64,000 nucleotides of DNA from Sipunculus nudus (lineage: Eukaryota > Annelida > Sipuncula > Golfingiida > Sipunculidae): the NCBI GenBank assembly GCA_026874595.1, contig CM049316.1, positions 63,655,176-63,719,175 of the forward strand. The letters run 5' to 3'. The notes beneath the pieces are model-generated. The model ran no database searches, was not told the DNA's origin, and worked only from the letters and a program-made list of their open reading frames with translations. Every line of letters starts with the position of its first letter. Position 1 is the stretch's first letter. Position numbers and translations under genes: made by a program. Below, piece by piece: positions 45,049 to 58,011 of the stretch.

Positions 45049-46133
45049 ACATCCATCGAGCATTAAGTCTGCATCAACTTAAATCTGTTACCAGGGGCGA
45101 ATGTCAGGGAGGAGACGGGCAGGGGACACCCGTCCGATTAATCGACCTGATTAAAATATAGGAAATAGAATAAAACACGCTCCGTACGGAGAAACAGCGC
45201 CGAAACCATGATCGCACCATTACAGCCCAATTAACTAAAACCAACTTCACACAGGAGTGGTGGTCGTTGAGTAAAGGAAAATTCAACGATTTTTTCAACG
45301 ATCTTTTAGTGGTATCCATAGTCGCCACAAACTCCTCGAAGTTTTGACTCATCGAACTATCATGACTTCACTTGTACCTGAAATACCCGAGTTCACGCAG
45401 ACCCTTAGCTCCTGTGGAGATTTTCTGGCACATATGCACACATATACTTATATACGCTGAAGGACACATTCATGTGAGCACTACAGTTACAAAATCATAT
45501 GAGCGATTTGTCAAGCATTTATACGCTCACATGGAAACGCAGATGGAAGGTACCCTTAAAGTTTCTACACGAAAGGGGGAACCTTTTCCCCCTCAGCGCT
45601 TTGCGCCTGCCTCGCTATACTAGCCCCCCCCCCCAAGTCTTGAATCCACCCCTGGATAAGGTCAGTGTCCTAATTCTGTGGATATCACTTTTGTATAACA
45701 AGCCTAAAAATTATCTATTATTTAATTTAAGAATAATTTTGAAAAGTCAGGCTACGCGTCGGAGTGCATGTAGGCAAGGCAATGAAGTTAAAATAAAATG
45801 ATATATCTATGGCACAGCACTTGCTGACGTTAACGCACACAAGAAATTAAGTTGAATATGTAGGACTTAAATCCTTCATTTTAAATAAATCATCACGCTG
45901 GGAAATTGGAGGCACGTACTTATGGCTGGTTCACAGCTATCACATAACCAAACTTAAAACGGATAAAAGCCACCACAAATCATAACAATTTATGTTGCTC
46001 TTTGAAACATCAGCCTTGTCATACGGAGAGGCCATCGACCGCCTTTTCCTGTTAGCAGCTGGCATATCGACAGTTATTGACGTAATAGTAAAATTTGTTA
46101 ATGATACTTTGCAAGTTTTAAGGCCACACCATA
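45049..46133. other. No confirmed feature
   Basis: A minus-strand frame starting at 45352 (MSQNFEEFVATMDTTKRS) is protein-like for about 36 codons but has no partner exon. Confidence 0.3.
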
Positions 46134-46148
46134 TATTATTATTATAAC

Positions 46149-46211
<63 letters not shown>
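46134..46211. repeat. (ATT)n microsatellite
   Basis: Long ATT tract with one TAACT interruption. Confidence 0.95.
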
Positions 46212-46499
46212 CATCATCATTATCCTCATTATGTTTTGGTCGAAGCAAATTTGACCGATGGAGAAGGATTCAAATTATGCGAACATTTTGGAAATGGTGC
46301 AAATGAAAAAAATAAAGTTTAATATATTTCAATAATACCTTTCTGAATGAAAATAGAGCATTAACATTACACGTATTGACATTTCTTTTTAATCAATTAA
46401 AATTTTAATAAAGTACAATTAGCATAATTTATGCCTAGGTTTTGAAAATATTATCCAGGATAAAACAGGGAAACGGCTGTTCCGTAGAGCAGTTATTGT

Positions 46500-46840
46500 C
46501 TCTCGGAGGAGGGGATTCGTTCATCCACATTTGTGTGTGTTTGTTTGTTTGTTCACAACATGACCCACGCAATCGTGGACAGATTTCATGAAATTTTCAT
46601 GGCATTTCGGAAATGGGCCATTGAAGAATCGATCTGATTGCGATGTGGATCAGGCACATGATCGGCATTCGGGAAAGTCGTCAAGGAATATATTCACAAA
46701 TGTACGGTCACTTATTCATGATTGAACATGGGAATATGGGCCGATTAAATGAATGCAAACACAGTTTCGAGAGTATCCTACAATAGAGACCTCCCACATG
46801 GCGGAGGCTTGCATTCCTTTGAATGCAGACCTATTTTTTT
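46500..46840 (+). mobile_element. Dispersed element 'A', copy 3
   Basis: GTTTGTTCACAACATGACCC, GAAGAATCGATCTGATT, GTCGTCAAGGAATATATTCAC and closing CCCACATGGCGGAGGCTTGC, collinear with the copies at 26.2 and 36.5 kb. Confidence 0.65.
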
Positions 46841-47934
46841 TTGTGGCTTAACTACCGGTAATGGTTTCATTGTAACATTTGTAGTAGCATTCTTGTTCCA
46901 ATGGTGCAGATTTTATCAATATGATTGTTGTGGGTCTATTCATAAAGGAAGTGTTTCTTACTACAGTAATGTAGACGATAAAATAATATTGTCTGCTGTG
47001 ACTGACACGGCAAGTCAAACAGGAATTAAACAATTAATATGGCGTACGTCGGTATTTGCAGGTTGCTCTCAACAGAATTTATGTGCGTTATGAAGAATTC
47101 TCTTTGTTTTGTATCATTCACGCTGATTACCTTTATTGCCAGGGAGGACTGTAAATTTGCTAAATCCTTTACATCACATTCTCTTTGTCATTATTCTCCC
47201 AAACTGGGTGGTCAAAGGGTTTGTTACATCGTGTGTTATCACATACATGGCCAAATCTGCATTTCGTTTTGTCTAGGATGGCTTTATTTGTACAGTAGAA
47301 CCTGGATTATCCGAATAGTTTGGGGATATAAAATATGTTCGGATAACTGAGGTTACAGATATTCGAAGTTATTATTAAAACAGGTACACGTGATAATATC
47401 ATGATTTCAATATGCTAGCTTATTCTGATCCTGTCAGTTATCTCCTCAGAACGTTTTTTCACTAATCTTATTTCTATAAAATAAAGTCAACGATTTACAA
47501 TCATTGTAATCTAATTAGCAACTTTCTGTATACATAGAGCTTACAAGGGTAAGGGTAAGGCGTTTGTTTCCTACTTTTCAGTCATTAAGGCAGCTACCTC
47601 GATACATATTATAATACTCTCTTTAAAGGTAATGAATGCATATTTTGTCTTATTACATTGAAATGATAGCCTGTGAAAAAAAAAACTTTTTTTGTTATCA
47701 TGAGGACCCTGTGACAATTGCAACGTCTTTATAAGATACAGGCATAGAAAAACTACAAATACGAAATGTTCGGAAAGATGTGAAATACCTGTGTTACTTA
47801 TTTTTATGGATGTAACTCAGCTATTTCTTATCTTATGTATGTACAACTACAGAGTTCCATTTGGGTTTAAGACTAAGTGATAGGGCGGTAGCACTCACTT
47901 ATGTTATTTATATGTATTTCCTGATATCACCCGG
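46841..47934. other. No confirmed feature
   Basis: The plus-strand frame at 46749-47093 begins in element A and continues into unique sequence; not recognised. AT-rich beyond. Confidence 0.3.
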
Positions 47935-48192
47935 ACCCGGTGTCTATCGCATTTGTGGGTCATTGGTGTGTTATCACCCCATTTGTGGTACATAACACCG
48001 AGGAACCCCAAAAGACGAATCCGTTAGTTAGTGAAACGTGCCTGTGGGGCACAGCCTTCCCATTAAGCCTGCAGAGCGCTTATCCAGGGTGGTGACCGAC
48101 CTTGAAAAACCCTACCGCTCCTCTGCTGAGATTTGAACTCAACACCTCCCGGCTTTGAGTCCTGTGCTCCACCTCATGACCATGCATAAAAG
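47935..48192 (-). mobile_element. tRNA-derived SINE, second copy
   Basis: Minus strand: TGGTCATGAGGTGGAGCAC (A box), CTCAAAGCCGGGAGG, GAGTTCAAATCTC (B box) about 43 nt later, then the body shared with 23515-23770. Its head end abuts the inverted-repeat element at 48193. Confidence 0.7.
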
Positions 48193-49162
48193 CCGGTGTA
48201 GCAGGCCAGAATAGCCCCCCTCGATTGTATACCCGGGTATAATCTGGCCTAGCCCAAACTGTACCCGGGGTATAAAATGGGCCAGGCCAGATCATACCCC
48301 GGGGTGTATTCTGGCCTAGTCCATTTTATACCCTCTCAGGTTAGATTATACCCCCTGTTGCTTTTAATAGCTGTGTTTTATACCTTAAACACTTGTAGTT
48401 TTTTTACGAAATGACTCACCTTCTGTCATCTTTTTTATTAATTTGATGTAATTATCGAGTATAAGTGAATGATATCAATATAAGGCGATCGGTATGTAAG
48501 TGTGTATAATCGCGTTATACTACATAACAGTTACTACATAACACTGTTATGTTTTTGGATTTTTCGAAAATATATCATCATCTGATATTAGACTCAAAGT
48601 TAATTCAAAACCGACCACAAAATATCCAAATTTAAACTCTAGCTGAAAATGATAACACTATGTATAATAATATACATAAGTATAAAAAAGCACAGTGCTT
48701 ATGTAACTTTAATGGAATAAATTATGGCTTATGTAAGTTACCAAAATATGTTATTCTCCATAGTTATTTTGTGTGTCGTGAAAGTGTCTGAATTAAACTT
48801 ACATTTAAATTCACAGATTTATCTGATATCATGGATATGCAAATGGATGAATGATCCATGGTTTGTAGAAGCTCTTAATCGTGTTAATCTGATATTTAAT
48901 AATGGTGATAGAAAAAAAATATATTTCAAATAATTTATAAGAATTAAGATTAGGTATGTTTAAATGCTGTTGCTCAAATGAATCTCCATATCTGGCCTGA
49001 TAAAAGTTAGTTTCTGTGATTCGTGTGAGGGATATAAATTGGCCTGCATGAGGGGGTATAAAACAGCCTAGGCCAGAATATATCCCGGGGTATATACTGG
49101 CCTAGGCTAAAATATACCCGGGTTAAACTGGGCAGGGGGTATAATCTGGCCTGTTACACCGG
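48193..49162. mobile_element. 970-bp element with long sub-repetitive inverted ends
   Basis: Ends: CCGGTGTAGCAGGCCAGA at the left and the inverted CTGGCCTGTTACACCGG at the right. About 140-170 bp at each end is built of repeated words (TATACCCCGGG, TATAATCTGGCCTAG and their complements), so each end can also fold on itself. The AT-rich centre (48370-49010) has a 69-codon frame (48724-48933) with a hydrophobic start but no transposase similarity. Confidence 0.8.
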
Positions 49163-50201
49163 TCAAATATCCTTACATAAATAAGCTCAAAGGAAGATTG
49201 AGAAACTTCCGTATAACCAAAAACTAAGTGCAGCAAGGGCCTGTCACTGATATGTAACAGATCGGAGGATTGTCCCTCGTAAAACATAACAAGGTAGTTT
49301 TTGTTGTCAAAATGAGTTACATGGGCACTGTCAGGTTAATACGCGGAGACAATTAATTAAGTCCAGTGTCATAAAACGGGGCTGCATATCACATAAAAAA
49401 TGAAATACATTCCGAAGGCAAGTTCTTTATGGTGAACCTAAATTCTAAAATACATCTAGTGAGCTATATATTTGTGGTTTCCAATAAGTTAATATATTAT
49501 CTTATATGCTATATGATTCTGCGAGAAAGCAGGTCGGGGCATAGCAAACCTCATAAATATTGTAACATTGATTAAATCATCACGTCAGTTATGCAACCGT
49601 TATTCCAAAAAAAAAAAAAACAAGCATATATAAGAACTTTTGTACTAATTGTTGAAAAGTTCGTAGGGTCGTATCTTACCTTGTATTATGCAAGGACTGC
49701 AATGAACAAGAAACTGCGTGGAAAGACATCCTCCAGACTGTCCATTTGCCCTTGTCAACATGTCAAATGCTTTGATGTATGTGACGATGAAATGGTAAAA
49801 GGGGGGTTCATACTTGTTACCATGTACTATTTTTTGTGTGTTAAAACCCGTGGCCAAGAGCTTAGCCACAATGTTCCGTCCTCAGCACCCCGTTGCGGAT
49901 CAGAATGAAAAGCTGCCGCACCTGTCGTATATAAACACTTCGGTTGTATGCCGAATATTGAGGATTATGACACATTTTAGTAATAACATCATTTTAGAGC
50001 CTGTTTTTTATGGCAAATGACATTCTTTAATTTAGCAAAATAAGATGTGTGATATGGGGGTGGGGGAGATTTAACATGGTATGTCCCCCTGATACTCAAA
50101 ATACTGCCCCGAAATGAACCTGAAATAGACATCACTCAGACGGTACAAACCTTTACTAAAGTTGAATACTTAAAAAGATAACCCTTAAGGCCAAAAAAAT
50201 T
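49163..50201. other. No confirmed feature
   Basis: The 105-codon frame at 49591-49908 and its shadow on the other strand are not recognisable proteins. Confidence 0.3.
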
Positions 50202-50483
50202 AAAGGTATGGTTCTCAGGCACCGCCCGCATCAATTTTAAACCCCCGCATCAAAAATTTTTATTTCTATTTTCAATAAAAACTTTCCAATTTTGAGCTGC
50301 TGCCGCTCCGACATTTCTTTCAAGAAGATAAAACCATACAATTTCCTTTGTTTTGTAGTGCTTTTACTTATTTAGCAAAATAAAACTGTTATTTTCATGC
50401 TTTTCCCTTATCATTTGACATTTTAATCGAAACATACCAAAAATTGATTTATGAAAAAAAAAGTGCCTGAGAACCATACCTTT
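50202..50483 (+). mobile_element. MITE family B, copy 2, perfect inverted ends
   Basis: Begins AAAGGTATGGTTCTCAGGCA and ends with its exact complement (50463-50483), 282 bp in all. The interior matches 26848-27174. Non-coding. Confidence 0.9.
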
Positions 50484-51299
50484 TTTTTTATTTTCACCTA
50501 AAATGTTTTAACTACCATTCTCTAGTGAAGTGACATTATCTACACATTAGATAATGTATATAATAATCTATACACACTATATTTATATATTTAAACACGA
50601 CCACAAAACCACGACCTCCGTTCCACTTTTATTTGCTGAGGAAGTAAAGCAGGTTAAGTTAATAAATAAAAGACTCTCCACATGGGAAACACATGTCCCC
50701 TACAGGAATGAGTACACTTGAGGAAACCTTAAGCACAAGATACAGTTGTACAATTGTACTTGTGATAAACACTGTGTAGTGTACGTGTAATAACACTTAG
50801 TGAGGCCCGTGATATAACTCAAGGCCGGGGGAACAGGTGTGGGCGGCTCCAGAACGCGGGGGGCCCCAGCGTCTTGTCATAATAATTTGATTTTTATTTG
50901 TTTTCTGGCATTCTTATTTATTTTGCAGAAGCAAACGTACTTGTCTTTGTTGTTCTTTGATCTCCCACAGGTGCAAACTTGCAAAGGAAAACAAAATTGA
51001 TGCATATATATGTATACAATATACAATGGATACAATACAAACTCTTGGTAATGATGAAATTACGATGTGTGAAATTACGACTCGTCAGAATCTCCGGGAA
51101 CACGCTGATGGCTGGACCTGATTCTCTGCTTGGCCGGAGGGCATCTTATTCTAAAAAGGCTCTATCAAAATTCACGCCTAGCAAGCGACAAAGGCAAGCA
51201 TTCCAGATCCTACCAACTGGAGCGCTCGGAGGTTTCTTACATCTTCAGTCAGTCACCATTATATGCAGTACTCTTGTAATTTAAATTGGAAATCCCACT
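50484..51299. other. No confirmed feature
   Basis: The plus-strand frame 50979-51284 has a basic middle (SKKALSKFTPSKRQRQ) but no family match. Confidence 0.3.
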
Positions 51300-51555
51300 A
51301 AAACTTTGGAGTTTAGGTGTGGTCCGAAAATAAACGTTTCTCCGCTCTTAACTTTGCCGATGCACGTGTCCTTGCCACCAAACTCTCTCCGCTGAAAAAT
51401 AACTCTCACCTGGCCGCTGTCTTTGGTCGTGTCGCACCCTGACAGATTTGTTTTTCCCAGGTTCTTTAAATCGATCAGGGGGGGGGGGGGGGGCGGCTGC
51501 CATTTTGCGTACATACTACAACCTGGATGTCACAAGTCGCATCTCGACATCATGG
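51300..51555. repeat. CTGCCATTTTGCGTA family, copy 2
   Basis: GGTGTGGTCCGAAAATA, CACGTGTCC, TCGATCAGGGG, poly(G) 51479-51493, GGCTGCCATTTTGCGTA and GGATGTCACAAGTCGCATC. Confidence 0.6.
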
Positions 51556-52689
51556 ATATACAGTCCGTCCCGTTTAATTGAATAAAATAGTTGTCAATTG
51601 TTAATTAAGCGGACTATTCAAACAAACGGGTACTTATCTTCAAGGCTGTGGCCGTCATAATGATACTTTGAATAGCTATCAGATGGCTTGCGTGTGTTTT
51701 CGTGTTATTTAGAGCGTTCTTAATGAACTGTTTTGGAATTTTCTTTTAATGATGTTTCAATTCATTAGATTCATTTATAATGTTTTTACTCTGTACAAAA
51801 ATTACTGTACATTTTTCTGTTTTCGTAATTAAAAAAAAACTATGTTGTTTCAAATGGCTGACAGCTTACGCAAATGGCGGACAGCTTACCGATCACGCTA
51901 ATATGTCAACGGTCGTCGGCTATAAGACGATCTCCGAACATTTTTTTTTTCATAATAGGTTTTATTTTTCCCCCATAAGAAAGAGAGGAATACTTTGCAC
52001 TTATCTATTCGTATTCAACATTTATAAAAACCATGCTACTGCAAAATGACTGACAGCTTAACAAACACGTGAATGTGGCAAAGGGCATGATGTTTAGCAT
52101 GATCCCTAAATTATTTAATTTCTAAAACACCTGTTGTTTTATTTTTTTAACAAATAGACAAATAATTACGACACATTTATCTGTGTGATATTAAAAAACG
52201 ATGTTTATCGAAAATGTTTGTCATCCTTTCGCCAGAGTTCGTTTCTACTCGGGCCCGATTCAGTTATATTTCCACATGTGTACAGGAGTAAGCAAACGGT
52301 TGTAGAACGAAATATTGACAGATACCCATATATTTAACAAACCTGGTGTGTGAATAGGCCCCTTGAATGTCACCGACGAGACAAACGTCCTTGGTAGATT
52401 GTTTTACGTTAGAAGGACAAAACTGGCGGTGAGTATATAGATATCGGAAAGAAACCCTAATACAGAGCAACGCTGCATCCTTATTTGAATATGAGCGAGT
52501 TGTTTTTAGGATTAAGAAAAGTAAATTCCTGAATAAATGTTCTGTTCTCTAAAAATAAAAATCCTGGCATTGTTCTAATCTTATTATGGATTTAGGTTTT
52601 GTTAGTCCGTGCACGGTAACTATCCAGCCTAGATTCCTGATCTGCAGGGCTTAGCGATGTTAACAGCCTACATCTGTGGCATATTAAAA
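51556..52689. other. No feature seen
   Basis: A short CAAATGG(C)GGACAGCTTACG duplication at 51852-51895; otherwise unassigned. Confidence 0.4.
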
Positions 52690-55080
52690 CAACAATTATG
52701 TTTATGATAAATGATTTATAGGGCTACGCTTTGTTTGCTGTAAATTATATATACTTGTTGAAAACCCGTGTCATAAAATCTTGGCTTGGAGCATTGAAAC
52801 ATTTCATGATTTTATAACCGAACACTCATGTATATGTTTATTGCCTAATATATAAATCCAGCTGTTCAGTTTATGATAATGAATCATTTCACAAGTTTGT
52901 ACCTAACTAGCTTCTGTAAAGAAAGAAAAAAGAAGTATAAGAACTATGCAAATTGAGTCGAATGATACAGTATCTTACCCAAGCTATAGATGAATGACTT
53001 AGATTATGTATTTGCCTATGTTTGTTTGTCTGTCGATCTGTCTGGTATAGGATATCTCGAAATATTATTGACAAATTTCAAATAAACCTTTCTACCACAG
53101 TGCAAGCGGATCAATATTAAAATGTATGATCATTTTTTATCTCTTTCTACATTTTGTTTGTACTGTTTGACCAGTCAACTGAAAAATCACCTATTTAACT
53201 AGAAACGATAAGTCTTCTTTTTTCATCTAGATTGAAGGAATTTAACTTGTTATTTGCCCTTGTCTTTTGGAATGGGGTAAATGGTGACTTGTTGTGAATA
53301 CATTTTAAATATCAAACTTTAATGCACGTAAAACCACAAAGCCTTAACCGTTATTAAGTAATTGCGGCAAAACGCAACGAAAGTTATCCATTTTTTTATA
53401 TTATATTTACCAATAATGGGTCTGGGTAATTACAAATTGGGTCTTAATTCACACAAGGGAACCTGGGCTTTCGAAGCACAATGCTTAAACCTACGTCCAT
53501 TCCTATTCACTGTTGCCATACCGTTTTAATTGTAATTTATAAATCTTACATTTATCAATTAACGGTGCGTATTACATACGCACTGAAGTGAACAACCTAA
53601 CAAAAAAATTAACGTTAGAAGAGCTGTTATTCTATTTTCTTGCCAAATGCGTTGCAGGGATTTCAGTAACAATAATAAGTGAATAGAAAAAAAGGTTTAA
53701 AGATGGACCCTGAAAAAAAAGAGTTCCCTGGTGTTTACGTTGTGTTAAAGTAAACTAGACACAAGGCAGGGGTATCCATGTCATCCGCAACTCTGGTTGT
53801 CCCTTGGTTTTAAGTATTACCAGGTGCCCATACTCGAATCACTTGGAGGTCGCCTAACTCCCTGGTTTGTTTCAAAGAAAGTAAGCTACGAAGGCATATG
53901 GTCTTTGTCTCGGGCGCCAAAAAGATATACTCGACACGAATTTGTTTTTTTTTATTAAGAATATTAAGTAGAAGAAGGTTTTGTCTTCTCCCGTGTCTGT
54001 CCTGTACGGAGTTACAAGGTTTCAGACGCTGAGAAAAAGTTTATTTTGTCTGTTTGTATAGTTATCTCATAGTGGTTTGTCTTCATAGGGCTAACATCTA
54101 GAAGTCCTAAGGGAGGTGGATTGTGGACAGAATCGCTGTTACCATTGAACAATAATGTTTCTGTCGTAGCAATGAAAACAAAACTCACAGATCATTTTTT
54201 TTTTATATAAACTGGTTAAGGCTAAACGTCAACAGATCATTTAAAGATCATTCTCGACTTGTAATTAGAATTAACCATACCTATCAAAGATATCTTATTC
54301 CATTTAAAACCGCTAGAAAACCATGTATCAGACATATTTGCTGTGACTTTGCAACCGGTAGGCCGTGTACGACAGGATTATCGGCATTTTACCATAAATT
54401 TTGCCGTTTCGAACGGCTATTTCGTCATTTTCAAACCAGGTTAGTATTGTACTTGGGGAAAACAACAACAAGCAATGTAGGACAAAACAGGCATTTTAGA
54501 CAACGCATTACTCGGTCCGTTTACAACTTTCATGCGATTAAGACAGGTAGATATGATGTCCACATGGACCTTTCACGTGTCGCGAGTGCAGAACATTCGG
54601 TTATATTAGTGTCGCGAGTGCAACACACTCGTGGTAGGCTCATTAAACATCGAGGATCAAGCTGTCGCTATAATTGTCGCTGACTAAAAAGTTGGTTCTT
54701 CCTCCTGGAAAATAAATTAAAAGGCTGATCACAACTGCTCCAAGAAAATAAATATGGTTTCTATAATGAACGGGGTTTTCTTTGTCGAAAAATAAAAATT
54801 CTTTTTCATGAATTAAGTTATATATGTTCAGTCTGAAAGCTGAAATTCCCCCAGCGACATTAATAGAAGACAGAAAAGAAATAAGTTTCTCGCTGTAATA
54901 ATCTATTGTGCTCTCGGAGAATAAAATCTGTTTTCATCAGGAATTGTGTTTTACTTCATCTCGTCTCGTGATTTATATATATTAACAGTTTCCTTTTGTC
55001 AGTTTATTATAACTGCTCCACTGCGATTCAGAACCCGCAGGAAATGAAGGTATAAATGACGTACAGATGGGGCATACACA
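52690..55080. repeat. First copy of a diverged ~2.4-2.75-kb tandem duplication
   Basis: Collinear anchors with the next copy: TTATGATAAATGATTTATAG/CTGTAAAT (52700), TCATAAAATC..GGAGCAT (52770), TTAACGTTAGAAGAGC (53610), AGTAACAATAATAAG (53665) and AAAGATGG...ACGTTGTGTT (53700). Gene content not recognisable. Confidence 0.6.
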
Positions 55081-55294
55081 TACACTGTAATTTTGTTTAT
55101 GATAAATAAAATGAGCCATGGCTATGTTTACTGTAAATCATATTAACCTGGTGAAAACTCTATCATAAAACCGTGCCCCGGAGCATAAATCTCTTTATGT
55201 TATGGAAACCAGGACACTTCCGTCGCATCTGACATGTATACTGCCAAAAATTTGCTCTTGATACAGTCCAGCTGGTAAACATATTATATATGTT

Positions 55295-55336
<42 letters not shown>

Positions 55337-55393
55337 GCTATATATTTGCCAGTTGAATGTGTCAAAATCACAGTTTTTGCAGTATACCTGTCA

Positions 55394-55447
<54 letters not shown>

Positions 55448-55519
55448 GACATGCATGTATAATGCCAAAATTGTGTTCTGATACAATCCAGATGGAAAAC
55501 TTATAATACATGTTATAAC

Positions 55520-55592
<73 letters not shown>

Positions 55593-56850
55593 GCGACCGC
55601 TCAAAACAACGAACACTTTTTACGGGTCAATTTTCATATTCGCTCTTTATAAATAAGACCTCGCTTAGGCGACGTACGCGCAATGTATATACATTTTGCA
55701 CGAATTATTAATATGTTAATATCTCAAAATCCAAATCTATAACCTGGTTTTCAGAAAGAGGAAACCTTACTTGGATGAAATCTACCCATTTGGCCCTTTA
55801 ATTTGATAGTTGGTCCCTATTTTGTACTGGGGTGTTTGAGATTGGAAACCCTAGCTCAAACTGTTTCGGATTACACTCCATTTCTTTTGATATACTGTAA
55901 GGAAGATGCATAAAACAGGTGTCCCTATTATTAATTTATGGGGCGTTTCACTTACCTACTAAAATAAACAGACTGACAAATACTAGTTTAGGTCACACAA
56001 AAAGGATTGTTTTAAGGATACAGAGACAAGATATTTTTGGCGAAGACTCGATTTTATATATTTATTTTTTAATCTGTTCTTTTTATTTTCCATTTTTATT
56101 TATTTCCTTAGTTTTATTTACTAACTTTCTTATATTTACATAAAATGAGCGACACTTATTTTTAAAATTGATAAAGTGTAAAGTTATATCCATCTTCAGT
56201 TGTACCCTTTAGTAATGGAAATTTGTAGTTTCAATACATGTAATGATTTCGTTGAAGGGCTTCCGCCACGAGACAAGAATATCAACTTTTTTTAAATTAT
56301 ATATTAATCCCTGAAAAATTTGAGCGGGCGATACCGCGGAACATTTATTGATCGTGGCCTTAACGTTACTAGAGCGGTTATAATATTTTTTTCCACCAAA
56401 TCTGATCCTGTGATATTAGTAACAATAATAAGGGTATAGCAAAACTCTTAAAGATGGCTCCCGCACAGAGAGGGTTCACTTATGCTTACATTGTGTTTGA
56501 ATAACTCAGACACAATAGCTTGGAATTCGTTAGGACACAAAAGAACCTCTGGATCTCCAACGACTTTAATAACTGCCAGATGTCCGTGTGAGCGCCGCGG
56601 GGAGGCCTATCCAATGTTCAGTTGTGTTTAAAAGAAAGACTTACCGCGAAACACGATCTTTACTAGTGGCCCGAAAAAATGCTACCGCAAATAAATGTTT
56701 TGTTATACCTCAGCCAAGCAGGTTATGTCTCCATCCGTGTCTTATTGTTGGTTGGTTTGTTTGTTAGCAGGTATGCAATGTTCAATGAAGCTTTGTGAAA
56801 GTTGGAACATTTGCTAGAGAAAGACTGCATCAAATTAACGGGTTTGAACC
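55081..56850. repeat. Second copy of the diverged tandem duplication
   Basis: Matching anchors at 55094, 55160, 56360, 56418 and 56450. Expanded by three (TA)n tracts and a local ~190-bp re-duplication of TGCCAAAA...GATACA(G/A)TCCAG. Confidence 0.6.
55299..55589. repeat. Three (TA)n tracts
   Basis: TA tracts at 55299-55333, 55395-55441 and 55522-55589. Confidence 0.95.
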
Positions 56851-56889
56851 GAATAAAGGGGCGATTCATTAGGATTTAGTTGTGCGCTA

Positions 56890-57305
56890 AATAATCGATT
56901 TTATCAATGATTGGTCGTTTTCTTTCAAACTCGATTAAATCGATCGCATTTTACATAATCCATCACAAACGATTATGCATGCAATTCCAAAGAAGTCATA
57001 TTAACCTGAAAAAGCTTTCTTATCCTGTTTGAGATAAAAGAAAGCTGGAGCACAAAACAGAAAACAGCATTAAAACGTAACCTTGTGCAACGAATAAGTG
57101 AACATTTGCGAATAAGTGGTAATTACATTGCCCTTTCAATGTGATGTACAAGTTACACTGAATTAATTTCTTCAATATTTTAGTTATCATAATTCTATAC
57201 AGCATATTTCATGGTATAATAGATGATACGTAAAATAATCGATTAATAATCGATCATCGATTTTTTTTATCATTCAATCATCGAATATGATTTTACAACC
57301 GCATG
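56890..57305. mobile_element. AATCGATT-ended MITE, copy 2
   Basis: AATAATCGATTTTATCAATGATTGGTC at the start and GATTAATAATCGATC..GAATATGATTTTACAACC at the end. Interior GATTATGCATGCAA and GTGATGTACAAGT are as in 6640-7030. Confidence 0.65.
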
Positions 57306-57639
57306 CTACCACTGCGTTTTGCTTTGGCGGAGGTATAAGCTCTATTGAATATTATCCAATATGATCCAAGTTTGGGCCTCTTGGGCAAACTTCAAAAGAA
57401 ATATGAAAATATTCCACCGGTAGGAAGAGTTCGTTTTCATAGCAAGGAAAGCTAGGATATCACTTTATTGTTACAATTCCTTTCGAAATAACATACATTA
57501 TGATAACTGCCACGACAGCAGGCTTAGTCTAGACTCAAAATCGCAATCCATAACTTTATCGGTTTTGTTTCTGTCGACACTGACCCGTTGTGGGTGAAAT
57601 TATGCAGTATCCTATACTTGAAAGATACAGGTTTTGCTA

Positions 57640-57815
57640 TTTGCCACTAAACTCAGCAATAAATTTTCATCTTGAGACTGCAATTGGAGTACTTTCCTTA
57701 TGTATCTCCGTGCCCTCACCAATCTCTGCAAACGTGTCCTTAATCGAAACCGCTCGTGGGGGCTGCCATTCTGAGTTCAAATGAATACCCAGATGTCGCA
57801 AGTCGCATGTCGGAG
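57640..57815. repeat. CTGCCATTTTGCGTA family, copy 3
   Basis: CAAACGTGTCCTTAATCGA, GGGGGCTGCCATTCTGAG and AGATGTCGCAAGTCGCATG; the most diverged copy. Confidence 0.5.
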
Positions 57816-58011
57816 TTACATTTATATACCGCTAGTACTGTAAATAGCCAGCTGTGTGCAAAGTATGTGCATGCATAGCCCCAACGGCAAAGTTAACAAG
57901 GGTGACTAAAGTGAATCGATAACATTTAGAGAAATGACTCTGAAGAAATATAGAGCTTAAAATAAAAAGAACACCGCAAATTGTGCATAATACACCCGTC
58001 GCATATCTTGA

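Noticed and set aside
45242-45352. Protein-like start MSQNFEEFVATMDTTKRS on the minus strand
   Set aside because: No supporting promoter, clear donor or partner exon; only about 36 codons are persuasive.
45940-46248. Poly-Asn frame
   Set aside because: Microsatellite (ATT)n read on the minus strand.
49645-49869. Minus-strand frame at first suspected to be reverse-transcriptase-like
   Set aside because: No RT motif (no YxDD, no SGxxxG context) on inspection.
55368-55616. Tyr-Ile repeat frame
   Set aside because: (TA)n tracts; not a protein.
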